Assembly: GCA_020205615.1 (NCBI GenBank)
Contig: CM035153.1
Coordinates: 76,824,471 to 76,888,470 of the forward strand
From: Panax quinquefolius
Lineage: Eukaryota; Streptophyta; Magnoliopsida; Apiales; Araliaceae
DNA length: 64,000 nt
Direction of reading: 5' to 3'
Shown: piece by piece, positions 46,004-58,342 of the stretch
Layout: the number at the start of each line of letters is the position of its first letter
Numbering within the stretch: position 1 is the stretch's first letter
The notes under the pieces: model-generated
Told to the model about the DNA's origin: nothing
Databases searched by the model: none
What the model saw: the letters and a program-made list of their open reading frames with translations, nothing else
Made by a program: the position numbers and the translations under genes

Positions 46004-49000
46004 TCAAAATAGATGAGGAAAATTTTTCTTCATCTTTTCCTCTAATTCCCACGTTGCTTCCTCGGCATCGTGGTTCTTCCATAATACCTTCACCGACGGT
46101 ATTACTTTGTTCCTCAGAACTTGCTCTTTTCTATCAATGATCTGAATCGGCGATTCTTCATATGTTAGATCCTTCTCGATATGAATCGGTTCATACTCGA
46201 TTACATGCTTATAGTCTGGCTTATATGGACGTAATACAGATATGTGAAACACATTATGTATTCTTTCTAGGTCTGGAGGTAATGCTATCACATAAGCTAC
46301 CCCTCCTACCCTTTTTAATACTTCAAAAGGTCCTATAAACCTTGGACTTAACTTTCCTTTCTTTCCAAAGCGTATCTTTCCTTTCCAGGGAGATACCTTC
46401 AGAAACACATACGAACCTCCTTCAAACTCTCGACTTAATATATGCGAGTCCACATACTTCTTCTGTCTGTTTTGAGCTGAAACAAGACGCATCTGAATTA
46501 ACTTAACCACATCCGCTATTTGCTGCACCAATTCTAGTCCTAGCATCCGGCGTTCTCCCACCTCATCCCAACACAATGGTGTTCTGCACCTTCTTCCGTA
46601 TTGAGCTTCATAAGGCGGCATACATATGCTTGCATGATAACTGTTGTTATACGCAAACTCTACTATTGGTGGATGATCATCCCAAATACCCTTAAAATCC
46701 ATAACGCACGACCTCAACATGTCTTCTAACATCTGAATTGTCCTCTCGCTCTGCCCATCAGTTTGTGGATGATAAGTTGTGCTTAACTTCAATTGTGTTC
46801 CCAGATGTTCTTGCAAATTTCTCCAGAAGTTCAATGTGAATCGTGGATCACAATCAGACACAATCGATACCGGTACTCCATGTCTGGAAATAATTTCCTT
46901 GATATAGAGTTTAGCTAACTGGTCTAAGTTATACTTGACCCTAATGGGTAAGAAGTGAGCCGATTTCGTCAATCGATCCACTATTACCCAAATCGAATCA
47001 TACCCTTTCGCCGTTGTTGGAAGTCCCACTACAAAATCCATCGAGATATGCTCCCACTTCCATTCTAGAATCTTCAATGACTGTAACAAGCCACTGGGTC
47101 GTTGATGTTTAGCCTTAACTTTTTGACAAATCAAGCACCTACTCACATACTCTGCTATTTCTCTCTTCATGTTTGGCCACCAAAAACTCCGTCGAAGGTC
47201 TAGATACATCTTAGTGCTACCAAGATGTATCGAGTACCTTGAACTATGAGCTTCTTGTAATACTTGATCCTTTAATTCCGTCTCATTCGGAACCCAAATT
47301 CTTCCTTCAAATCTTAATAATCCCTCATTATCAAGACTATACTTAGCATCTTCCTTCTCGGATAACCGCTTCTTCATTTGGTTACACTCGTCCGTCTTGA
47401 GTTGTACCTCCTTGACTCTTTCTACGATGGTAGATTACATCTCCGTCATAAAAAGTATCTGCCTCGAATCACTCGGCATCCTTACTTCTATTTCCATTCT
47501 AGCCATCTCTATTATTAACTCATTTTGAGTCGTTAACATAGACAACCTTTCCCGACCCTTCCTACTTACGGCGTCGGCAAATACATTGGCTTTCGCAGGG
47601 TGATACAGGATTTCACAATCATAATCCTTTATCCACTCTAGCCATTTCCTCTGTCTCATATTCAATTCCTTCTGAGTGAAGATATACTTTAGACTCTTAT
47701 GGTCCGTATATATCTCACATTTCTCCCCATAAAGATAATGTCTCCATATCTTTAGGGCAAATACTACTGCAGCCAGTTCTAGATCATGAGTAGGATAAAC
47801 TTTCTCATAATCCTTTAACTGCCATGATGCATACGCAATGACTTTGTCATGCTACATGAGCACGCAACTAAGTCCTCTATGCGAAGCATCCCTATAAACT
47901 ACAAAATTTCCTGTGTCATCTGGCAATGACAAGACAGGCGCTTCGCTTAATCTTTTCTTCAGTTCTTGAAAACTATCTTCACATTTATCCGTCCATACGT
48001 ATTTCACCGTCTTCCTTGTCAAGTTAGTCAACGGGGTAGCTATCTTCGAAAAATCTTGGATAAATCTTTGATAGTATCCCGCTAACCCTAGGAAACTCTG
48101 CACCTCTGTTGGTGTTTTCGTTTGTTCCCAGTTCATCACTGCTTCTACTTTTGCTAGTTCCACTGAAATCCCTTCGTGGTCAATGACATGACCTAAACAC
48201 TTTACTTTCTCTAGCCAAAATTCACACTTAGTGAATTTCGCATATAACTTCTCCTTTCTTAGTGTTTCCAACACTAATCTTAAGTGTTCAGCATGATCTT
48301 CTGGCATCTTAGAATAGACTAGAATATCATCGATAAACACAACAAATAATTTGTCCAAATATGGTTTGAACACTCTGTTCATCATATCCATAAATGTAGC
48401 TGGTGCATTTGTCAACCCAAATGACATCACCAGAAACTCGTAATAACCATAACGAGTTCTGAATGCCGTCTTTGGTACATCTTCCTTCTTAACTTTCAAC
48501 TGGTGATACCCCATCCACAAATCTATTTTAGAAAAATACTTTACCCCTTTCAACTGTTCAAAGAGATCATCGATCCTGGGCAATGGGTATTTATTCTTTA
48601 TCGTTAGCTTGTTCAACTCTCGATAGTCGATACAAAGCCTTAACGATCTGTCTTTCTTTTTGACAAACAACATCGGTGCCCCCCACGGAGAAACACTTGG
48701 CTAAATGCACTTTCTATCCAATAGTTCCTGTAACTGAACCATTAACTCCTTCATTTCCATAGGCGCCATACGTTACGGGGCCCTTGAGACTAGTGCTACT
48801 CCTGGCACAATGTCTATTACGAATTCGATATCCCTATCCGGCGGTAAACCCGGTAACTCACTTGGAAATACATCCATGAATTCGTTCACTATAGGTATTT
48901 GTTCCATGGTTGCTCCCACTCGATGGGTGCCAACAACATGACACAGATAACCTACACATCCCTTCCTTAAAAGTTTTCTAGTTTGTGTCATCGTAAGACA

Positions 49001-50516
49001 ACACGAACGCCCCGGTGATTTGTTACCATAAAATACTACAGGAGGTTGTTTCAACGTCCTGATGCTCACACATTTCTTTTGGAAATCTATAATTGCACCA
49101 TGGTTAATCAACCAATCCATTCTGAGAATTAAATCGAATTCTCCCAACTTTATCGGTATTAAATCTACCGATAACTTAGAACCACGTACATCTACACAAC
49201 TACTCGTATGAATATTTTCAACAGGAATTATCTCTTCGTTTGCTACCTTAATATTCCAAGGTATAGGCAATTTTTCGGGAAGTAATTTTAGTCGTCTAGC
49301 AAAATCACATGCTATGAACGAACAAGTAGCACCCGAATCAAATAGCACGTATGCATTTATGTTATTGATCGGAATAATACGTGCAACTACATCCCCTAAT
49401 GCCACCGCATCTTGGACCGTCATATTAAAAGTGCGGGCCATTGATCTACCCAGCTGAGCTGGACCACTAATAGCCAACTTACCGCAATTAATGCCCTTAT
49501 TTCCTTCCATACCCTTCTTTGGGCAATTCTTCGCTATGTGGTCAGTTGAACCACATAAAAAACATCCGTGGTTTTTCTTCGGATTGGGACAGTTAAGCAA
49601 AATGTGCCCTTCTTGTCCACAATTATAACATACGACCTTTCCTTTGAGACAGACTCCTAAGTGAGTCTTTCCGCAGGTTTTACAGGCCTCCATCCTTCTC
49701 TTAGAATCCCCTTGTTTCACTCCGGTATTCCCAGAGTTAAAACCCTTCCTCTTTTAACCGTTGCCACTACCACTGGCTCCCTCGGTCTTGATTCCCCCAT
49801 CAACTTTCTCTTTGTTTTTCTTATCCTTGTGGTACTGGCTGAGAGCCTCATTCCCACCTTCGGCTATTATTTCCTTTTCTAATATAGTTCCAAAGGAAGT
49901 ACTTTGGAACACAGAGATCCGGCTATAGAGCCAGGGTTTCAAGCCCTGCTCAAACCGTCTAGCCTTTCTCACTTCAATGTCCACTTGATGTGGAGCAAAT
50001 AGTGCCAGTTCATTAAACTTAGCAGCATATTGGGGAACTGTCATATCCCCTTGTTTTAATTCCAGAAAACTCATTTCCATTCTCCCTTGCATACTGTGGG
50101 GAAAATAGTTCTCAAGAAAATCTCCTTAAACCTCTCCCACGTTAGGTTTCCTATATCTACCCCTAGCCCGGGTTTGCCTCCCACCGAAGTTAGCCTCTCC
50201 TTTCATCAAATAGGTTGCAAAGGCAACCTTTTGACCCTCCTCAACATTTGCTATAACAAATGCTTTCACAATTTCTTTTACCCAAGCCCGGCTTTCTATA
50301 GGTTCGTAGTTCCTTTGAACTCCGGTGGACCTACACTTTTAAAGTCCTTAAAAGTAGTAGCTCAGATTACTCTGTGAATTACGGTACATTAGCCCCTCGT
50401 TTCTATTAAATGCACCGGTTAAAAGATTAACGAAATCTCGCATTGATTAATCTTGAATACCCTCCTTGCTTGTTAAAATTATCGTCTTGATTTCGTTGTC
50501 TCCTTCTTGGCGGCAT
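46004..50516 (-). pseudogene. gag-pol of element F (gag, PR, RT, RNase H, IN, chromodomain), few breaks
   Basis: The start is ATG 50516 (MPPRRRQRNQDDNF). Gag to about 49750 has PPEFKG, FLELKQGDMTVPQYAAKF and GLKPWLYS, with frame breaks in its first part. Frame 49720-48773 has [26 protein letters not shown] and CFLCGSTDHIAKNC, all Cys/His kept, and protease DSGA at 49328-49339. Frame 48673-47852 is RT with FIDD at 48326-48337, running into RNase H. Frame 47665-47435 is the RNase H end. Frame 47377-46004 (457 residues) is integrase: H..H..C..C zinc site (SIHLGS, CLICQKVKAKHQ), catalytic Asp in MDFVVGLP and VSDCDPRF, Glu in DGQSERTIQ, the GPFEVLKRVGGVAY module, and chromodomain-like VKVLWKNHDAEEATWELEE. 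About five breaks separate the frames. Confidence 0.9.
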
Positions 50517-50824
50517 TTTGCTGTTAAGAAAACAACACATCATTATTACTTTCTTCTTGTTGATTAGTTATTATTTGTAATGAAACAATAACTCATACTC
50601 ATTACTCAATATGTTCCATAAAAAGACTTATATTGATTCCTAACTTGTAGTATAATACTACATTATTTACATTACTCAGCCTTAGCTGATTACATTACCA
50701 TCCCGCAATTGCTTTCCAAAAATTGGGATTTACAAAAGACAACCCTTGATATACAAAAGAGGGTTTTACGTCACTACTAGATAAATAATATTTACAAATA
50801 TATTCTACTCTAGCTATTGCTAGA

Positions 50825-51445
50825 TTACATCTTTCGAATGGCATTCTGGAAATCTTTCTTAGCCAAACCGGCTATGACATCTCGACTATTGGTATGTCGA
50901 GTCTGCCCTGCTTCCACTGGATATCCAGCCACTTGTTGCTAGAAATTCACATGAGAACTCCTACGTATATAGGACATCCTCTCCAGCTTCTGTTGTTTAG
51001 TCTTTAGCTCCTGCTTGAGCTCAAAGACTTCACATTTCAGCTCTCGGACCTTGTCCTTAGCTAGAATTTTATCATCATGCTCCTCCTCCCACATTCCCTC
51101 CATGCTAGTCTTGTCCTCACGGACAGCTTGGAGTTCATCTTTCAACTCCTTCACCTCTTGGCAGCAATGGACATTCCTATCCAGTACTGACATAAATAGT
51201 GTCTTCATCGATTCCCCTGTAGACCATTCCTCTATAGGTGGAACATGATCAAAGGACATCACGTCCACCTCTTCGTCTAGCATGCCATCAAAAATAGACA
51301 TGTAGTCTAAATCGTCTGAGTCTCCAGACTCGATTATTATCACCTCTGGCTCTATCGCTACGGGATTTGGTAGTATCTCTACCCGATTAACCGAATCCTC
51401 GCTCACTACATATATATTTCTATACATATCATTTTCTCCTGACAT
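50825..51445 (-). pseudogene. Extra ORF upstream of gag, F copy
   Basis: ATG at 51445 (MSGENDMYRNIYVVSED). The first 80 residues are acidic (IIIESGDSDDLDY, MLDEEVDVM). Then comes SVLDRNVHCCQEVKELKDEL, which resembles SLYDRNVELQDTIRDL in A. A long charged coiled coil follows (KVRELKCEVFELKQELKTKQ). A TAG at 50939-50941 interrupts the frame, which then continues without shift (QQVAGYPVEAGQTRHTNSRD) to TAA at 50825-50827, about 206 residues overall. The YPV end corresponds to YPI in A and YPV in D. It lies 308 bases before gag and about 175 bases after the LTR. No similarity to Gag or Pol that I can see; function unknown. Confidence 0.75.
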
Positions 51446-51604
51446 CTACAATAAAACAATATATTTTGATTAGTATACGTAAGTAAAATAATAAAAACAC
51501 ATAACATAATATAATGCATTTTTATAAGGTTATCTTTCATCTTTTACTTCTTTATTAAGGTTATGACTTAAGGTTCTAATTTCCCCGTTAAGTTTTATAA
51601 CCTA

Positions 51605-51620
51605 GGCTTTGATACCAACT
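51605..51620 (-). other. Primer-binding site of F
   Basis: On the minus strand TTGGTATCAAAGCC right next to the LTR end; initiator tRNA-Met type with one change. Confidence 0.8.
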
Positions 51621-54600
51621 TGTAGCGCGCCCAAATCCGGGTATCTTCCAACTCGACAGATGGTGCTATACTGTACAAACATTCATACATTCATTCCGTT
51701 GAAAGATCTCAAAGAACGAACATAACTTTTATATATTAAAAGTAATATTTACATTTCCCAGGTTCTATACCCGTTACAAAGGTTCTTTGTCATAATATTA
51801 ATTACATTACAACAATAGACCTATAATATTACAGGATAGCTTAATAATCTGCCTTAGCTTTTCCTTTATCCTTATTCGATCCTTCGGGACGTTCAGTCTT
51901 AGCTGCATTCATATGGTTCAAGCAAGAGTGAGCATAACTAGCTCAGCAAGTATAACAATTTCGATAACAACATGTTTGGTACATATGAATCGTATATCTT
52001 CGATACCTAAACAATAGTTATGAAGTACTATTTATAATTCAAAATAGCACTTCATCTTTCTTTCAAAATGTTTTACAATAATACAAATATTTAGTAAAAC
52101 ATTCACTCCGGTCAAAAACCTCGAGTATTCATTCTTTCTTTGAAAAGCACAACCCGCAACTAAGTCCGTAAGCCCGGTATTACTTACGAGCACTTCTAGG
52201 TGATCAGCCTATTGTACTCTATGTTGATCAACACTACATCCATTAAATGTATGTACGTTTAATCATTTGGAAACCTCACGTGCCTGTCGTTTTATCGACA
52301 AAACATTTGTTTAACATTTCAGGCTTCTTTTGAAAACCATATCAAGTAGTTGACAAAAGGTAATAGCATTTGTTAACAGATGAATAGATTATCAACAATC
52401 CACACAATATGTTTTATCTAGCCAAAGGAACTGGCTTTAACTTCATTATACTTCAATTCATACGTAAGGATACATGAACATTAAAAACTTGTTCAGATTA
52501 AACTGAGACAAGAGTTAGAATACTTGCCTTAAGCGTCTGCTACGATGTAATTTCCTTTACATTCAAGTCTTTCAAGTCTCTACAATACATGATCACATAA
52601 TGCCTTAAATTAGGTCACACATAATCAAGTATGTATCTGACTATATCTTACCCTTCATCTCAATCTAATTGTGTATTAGATTTCGTTATTATCAATTTCG
52701 ATTTATCATTCTTCTTGCATTTATGGTTCAATAGGTTATCATCAACCCTTTCATACTATCTTTAAGTATTTAACAATGTTACCTTAATGTAAATTTGTTC
52801 TCAATTCATTCCTTTCCTTTCTTCATACTCTTACTCATTCTTTACTATCATTTGTCTAGGGTCGGTGTCATGGCCACGGCTTTATATTTACATCTCTCAA
52901 GCTACTTACGCAGTTAAGTTAATCTTGAGAGGTCCTTGACATGGCGCTGCCAAGACGAGTCCTTGCTTAATATGCCGCGTTGTGGCATGAGTTTCAAAGG
53001 TGCTTTGGACACTTTAAGGCGTCATGCAACAGTGACTAATTGGTCTAGGGTTGGCGCCGAGGCGCCAACTCTGTGCACCATAAAAAAATTTCAGACTTTA
53101 AATTTTGTGAATTTCCCGGACGCATAACTCCTTCGTTATAAGTCTGAATTGTCTCGTTCAAAAGCCTACGGTTCACAAATTACGTAATCTACGCGTTCAT
53201 GTAAGAATTTTATCTATTTGACTTTGTTTGCTAAAAATTCACCTATTGGTTCATTTTTGACGAAAACGATAAACGTTCGTGAACGTTCAACGTTCGTTTC
53301 TTCGTTCTAAGTCGGAATTCACCCATTTTCGAGTCCGCAACTCTTAAATGACAAACATAACTTGTCTCCATTAGAAAACAACATTTCCAAACTCAAAATC
53401 AAAATTTGACTTCTAATCTGGAAATTTCATGAATTCGACGATTATCGTCTAATCGTGCGATTTCCGGCAAATCTTCATTCTTATGACTTGTTCAACATTA
53501 CAAATGAGTTTCATTCATTATGTGAACATCTTAACATATTTTTTCCAACAACTTATACTCATGGTTGGATTTTTGACTTATTTCTTCATAAGCTTATAAC
53601 TTGATAAATTATAAGCTTCTTATTACTTCATTGTTCTTAACTTAAGAAAGTTAGTCGTTTAATCATCCTGCATACATGTTTTCACATATAATTCCATCCT
53701 TGTATATATGATCTATATACATACAAATTCATTACTTCCATTAATAAACTTATTACAAGTTCATAATTCCTTCTCATAAGTTTATAGCTTATGCTTGTTT
53801 AAATGACTTATTACCAACTTATATGGCTTAAGTTCATTACTTACACATACTTCTTACTTTTTATCATTCATGTTCTTTAATCCAAGCTTTTCTTATCAAC
53901 CTATCATGATAGAGATAGAAGATAATTGGAGAAGGAGTCTTACATTTGAAGTCTTTGGTAAGTAGCTTCTTCTTCTTCTTATATAAGTAGCTTATTTGCA
54001 ACTTAATCTTCCTAACAATTAAGCACTTTGAGAGAGAGTGTTTGGATTATTTGAACAACTAGTAAATGACTTGCCAACCTTCATTATTTATAGAATTTCT
54101 AAGGTTAGGGCAATTTGGTCAATTCCATCATCCCACCTCCTTTTGCACCTCCTTATTATTCATTACTTGCAAGGCACAAAACCTATCCCTTGCTTGGTCA
54201 TTACTCATTTAACTTGAACACTACATTAACTTGATCATTACTTCTAACACTTGATCGCCACTCATAATACTTGATAACCACACATTAACCATATTAATAT
54301 GGTTTGCTACATGGGACACACAACTTATGGATTTTAGCTTGGGCTTAGATTTAACTAAACCTTGGGCTTTGTTTTAACAAACTCTCACATACTTAATAAT
54401 TCCAAAAGTTGGGCTTGAACCTTAATTGACTTGGGCTTGTACAACATCCTAATCAATCTTTACAAGTCCATTAGTATTACATAATACATATACATATAGT
54501 TTATGCATTATTCTTATATTCTAATTCATATAGAATTTATATACAATAATTCATCCTTCATACCACTCGTATAATACTTCGTATTATACTTATTTTCATT

Positions 54601-55016
54601 CCTTTGCATAATACCCAAGCATCATACAATTATTACTTTACTCATTCCTATTTGGCTTTACTTAACGTTTATAACTTAAGTCCGCAAGCGAAATATTACT
54701 TTTTCCATAACTAGATTATTATTACATAATCCGTCTTACCTTAATATTCTATCATTACTTATTTCTTGGAAATTCAAAAATAAATCCCGAGAAAATACCT
54801 ATGAATAGTGTTTTTCGGAAAATTTATCAGATAACCTTTATTTTTGTCTTAGAAATTCAAACACTTTAATTCCTTCACCTAGCTCAAATACTACGACATT
54901 CCAATATCAATAGGTTATAGAATGACAACCATCTTGATAACACATAGAATATAATTTTATTATTATTTAATTTAATAAAATCATTTTACATTAAAATTCT
55001 AATTTCTACGCAACTG
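51621..55016 (-). repeat. F 5' LTR, about 3.4 kb
   Basis: Inner end TGTAGCGCGCCC at 51621. The outer end, near CTACGCAACTG, is altered compared with the 3' LTR, so the last few bases are uncertain. TATA box at 54085-54092 (minus). The patch 52858-53035 is very different from 43818-43990 in the 3' LTR, although flanking sequence agrees closely. Confidence 0.85.
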
Positions 55017-55021
55017 TGTGT

Positions 55022-55762
55022 TTGGAGGTAGATGTGATTACACAAATTGTCTTAAAGACAAATGGCGCCTATGGTTAAGAAAATAGATACTTTAAGGCAG
55101 AGAGAACAAAGTGAAGACAGCTTGCTTTTCGTTTGAGATTTATGCGGGTCACAAATCCATGGATCAATGTGCTATCACTCGTAATCAAGATGCAAGATGT
55201 GAGCAACTACAGAAAAGACCAAGGTTAATTTTAGAACACATACCATCCCAACAATCGCAATCATCCGAACTTTAGTTGGTCTAACAACCAAGGACAACAG
55301 CAAAATCAGTTCTAGTCAAATGAACAGTATCAACCACAGTCATCACAACCACAGTTTACACCAAAACCACCGTTTCCACCGGGATTTCCTCAACAGCAAC
55401 AACACCACATTCCAGCTGCATCACATCCAGAGAAGAAATCAGAAATGGAGGAAATGATGTTGAAATACATGGCAAACACTAAGGTCATGATCAAAAGCCA
55501 AGCAGTGGCTATCAAGAATTTAGAGACTTAGATGGGGCAAATGGCGAGCATGCTTACTAACAGGCCCTAGGGTGCCTTGCCAAGTAACACAGAGGCAAAT
55601 CCTAGAAGAGACAGAAAGGAGCAGTGTCAAGCAATAACATTGAGATCTGGGAAAGATTTGACAGGTTCTACAAGTCGCGCGCCCGTGCATGATGATACCA
55701 AGGATGCCTCATGCACAAGTAAAGGCAGAAGCGAGGAGAGACCGACGAGGAGAAAACCTTGA
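55022..55762 (+). pseudogene. Athila-type gag C-terminal part and start of protease region
   Basis: It resumes the gag interrupted by F. The Gln/Pro-rich region (about 55280-55410, QPQSSQPQ, PPGFPQQQQHH) is followed by MLKYMANTKVMIKSQ and GQMASMLTNRP. Then comes the AITLRSGKDL motif at about 55635, which in this lineage marks the gag-to-protease transition. Several stops and frame changes lie between 55060 and 55560. Frame 55577-55762 is open. Confidence 0.8.
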
Positions 55763-56700
55763 AAATTCCTCGAGGTTCAAGAGTAAAGAAGAATAAAGCA
55801 GGTTCAGAAGAGAAGGTCAAGAGCCCAGTACAACCACTACACCCTCAAGTACCATATCCGCAGAGGTTAATTAAGCAGAAAGACGATAAACAGTTCAGCA
55901 AATTTCTGGAGGTTTTCAAAAAGCTGCAGATCAACATGCCTTTTGCCGAAGCATTGGAACAAATGCCAAGTTATACAAAGTTCATGAAAGGTATATTGTC
56001 AAGGAATAAAAGATTAGATGAGTTTAAAACGGTAGCCCTGATAGAGGAATGTAGTGAAGTGCTCCAACGCAAGCTACCTCCAAAGCTGAAAGATCCGGGT
56101 AGCTTCACAATTCCGTGCACCATTGGAAAGATGGATTTTAGCAAGTGTTTATGTGATCTAAGAGCAAGTATAAATTTGATGCCGTTGTCAGTATTCAACC
56201 AGTTGGGATTACCGGCTCCAAGACCGATGAACATATCATTACAGTTAGCTGACAGATCTGTCACATATCCACGGGGAATTGTTGAAGATGTATTGGTTAA
56301 AGTGGATAAGTTCATTTTTTCGGCCGACTTTATCATTCTAGATTTCGAAGAGGATAAGAATATATCGATCATACTAGGGAGACCATTCTTAGCTACGGGC
56401 AGGACTTCGATAGATGTTCAGAAAGGGGAACTAACCATGCGTGTACAAGATCAAGCGGTCACATTCAATGTCTTCAAAGCAATAAAGCTCCCAACAGATG
56501 AAGAAGAGTGTTTCATGGTTGATCTGGTGAATTATAACCTAAAGGATGGGGTACAAAACCCAAGGACGAACAAATCAAAGAGGTTTTTAACGGACGAAAG
56601 TTCCGAGCTGAAGGTAGAGCCGTTGATGAAAGCCGAAGTCGTTAAATTTTGGGGTGCCAAGGACAACAAGGAAGGCACCTCAATTCTTGATGTGACGTGA
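55759..56700 (+). pseudogene. Athila-type protease region
   Basis: One frame of 313 residues. It has PYPQRLIKQKDDKQFSKFLE, FKKLQINMPFAEALEQMP, ALIEECSEVLQ and GSFTIPCTIG. The active site is CDLRASINLMP, with the Asp codon at 56155-56157. The family has DLG here, so Gly is replaced by Arg, which should inactivate it. It continues through IILGRPFLATGRTSIDVQKGEL. The frame closes at 56700, where RT would normally begin after a linker. Confidence 0.85.
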
Positions 56701-57470
56701 AAATTCAGAGACAGTCAAGCTAATTGACTATAACTTAGCGCTGGATGGGAGGCAACCCATCATTTCTGCACCTATTAATTCGGTTATTTTAGTTATTCCT
56801 TTTTGATTATTTTAGTTCGTGTTACTAATTCAGTGTTACAAGGATATTGGACAAGCAATCGTAAATGAGTTACAAGAATTGATTAAAAATAATTTCGTGA
56901 TGTACGCATTATGTGACCACTATTGCATGCCTTAATCATGTGCATTAATGTCTGTCCAGGTACCATTATTGGAGAGCATCACTGATGGAAGAATTAGAGC
57001 AAATTTTAGAATAGCGAGACGATGAAGGTCACGCGACCGGCAAGAGATAAACTCACGCTACCGCAAGGCCAAGCCGATCGCACCAAACATGCCTTCATGA
57101 GTCTCACGTCCATGAGCTCAACTCAAGATATCTGTGCATGGCGGCCGAGAGCATCGAATCTAGTCAGATATGAACGTGTTTAAAATAGAATTTTGGACCA
57201 TTTAGACTCTCATTTGCGATAATAACAGACACAAGAATATCTCACTCACCATAGCTCACGTCTCTATCACTCCATCAGTTACAGATTTAAGCCGTATATC
57301 TTTCCATCACATCTCCACGATTTCTTCCATACTCAAAGCTCATCCACTTCTCATACCTTCTATAAAGGTAGGGCTCTCAATTGGGTTGGCATACACAAAG
57401 GTGAAGGTTATCAATTTACAAATTTTAAATCTCTCTCTCAGTCATCTGCTACCTCTACCAACTATCTCAA
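56701..57470 (+). other. Athila-type spacer after the missing pol region
   Basis: It has GATGGGAGGCAACCCAT at 56736-56752, a sequence found between pol and the third ORF in this lineage. RT, RNase H and integrase are absent. The rest (56760-57470) shows no coding similarity; a weak GC-rich patch (57010-57130, CACGCGACCG) resembles that in the LTR. Confidence 0.65.
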
Positions 57471-57643
57471 ATGGATCCAAAGAGAGCACGAGCAACTTCA
57501 TCCTCTTCATCTTCCTCCAGCAGTCATGTGGAGGATATTGTCGACCATGATAAATTCTTGTGTTTAGAAGCCCAGCAGGAGTATTATCGCATTGTCGCGA
57601 AAACATTCATCAAGGAAAGAGGATTTAGACCAGATCATTTTCA
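57471..57643 (+). pseudogene. Start of the third ORF of the Athila-type element
   Basis: MDPKRARATSSSSS, then HDKFLCLEAQQEYYRI and FIKERGFRPDHFQE. The Ser-rich start followed by a KFL..EAQ..Y and ERGF pattern is what I know from the putative plant transposon ORF of Athila-like elements. Only about 57 residues remain before the sequence changes to B-type LTR at about 57643, so the rest of the gene is lost. Confidence 0.65.
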
Positions 57644-58250
57644 GGAAAGAGGGGGATTTTCGATAAGGATTTCTCCCTATTGGCACGCAATTAGGTGACC
57701 AAACCCCTTTCCTCGAAAAAACTTTCTAGACATTGTCAATAATGCAAATAATAATATGAATAACTTGTCATCTCAATTATTGATTTAACAATATAAAATA
57801 TTGACATTAATTGAATCAAATAACATGAGATACTATGCAACAATTACTGTAGCAATAATCGAGTATAACTGAGTGACTTCTCACGTAAGTATCATTAATC
57901 AATACCGTGTGCTACTATGCAACCACGAGTATTACTGTACTTTTATCACCGAGTATTTCAACAGTTAATGGTAAAACTTTCGTTGCTATTTTTATAAAAG
58001 TTATTTCTGTTATTTTTTCACTCCGACAGTAATTCCGTTATGGGGTCCACCAATGATTGTGTTGTTGTATGAATATTCCCTAATAAAACAAATATTCCCC
58101 GACCAATAGAATATTTTATGACAACTTGCTTACTTTGTAAAATTTATAAATATTACCCACAACTATACTATTATATCAAATCCACGCCTTAATACTCAAA
58201 AAAATATTTTGAGAAAATTAATCTTTATTCATAAAATTTGGTGTCTTACA
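57644..58250 (-). repeat. Fragment G: first 600 bases of a B-type 3' LTR
   Basis: On the minus strand it starts TGTAAGACACC at 58250 and follows the B1b and E LTRs down to CCTATTGGCACGCAATT (about 57670). It is then cut against Athila-type sequence. Confidence 0.8.
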
Positions 58251-58342
58251 ACCTCCCCTTCTTATGAAATTTCGTCCACGAAATTGGTGTATGTACATGG
58301 TATAACGAAGAGGTGAGGATATCTTGATTTTATTTAGGATTC
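58251..58342 (-). pseudogene. Fragment G: pol C-terminal end and polypurine tract
   Basis: On the minus strand it reads IKSRYPHLFVIPCTYTNF, the last residues of B-type pol. AAGGGGAGG follows, next to the LTR. Interrupted at 58342 by F-like LTR sequence. Confidence 0.75.

Larger units (their letters stand above)
42582..55016 (-). mobile_element. Element F, Ty3/gypsy chromovirus (Tekay-like), full-length structure, minus strand
   Basis: 5' LTR 51621-55016, primer site, extra ORF (51445-50825), gag-pol (50516-46004) and 3' LTR 42582-45954, about 12.4 kb in all. It is inserted in Athila-type gag. The flanks are GGTGT (42577-42581) and TGTGT (55017-55021), a plausible 5-base duplication with one mismatch. 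All pol domains are present, including a 457-residue frame with integrase and chromodomain, so it is the least damaged autonomous-type element in the window. Confidence 0.9.
39917..57643 (+). mobile_element. Athila-type Ty3/gypsy element, decayed, split by element F
   Basis: 5' LTR (39917-41610), primer site, gag (41758-42581 and 55022 to about 55570), protease region (to 56700), a noncoding spacer, and the beginning of a third ORF (57471). RT, RNase H and integrase are absent: the protease frame ends at 56700 and is followed at once by GATGGGAGGCAACCCAT (56736-56752), which in my knowledge of this lineage lies just after the pol frame. The 3' part is cut at about 57643. Element F sits inside gag. 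Confidence 0.85.
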
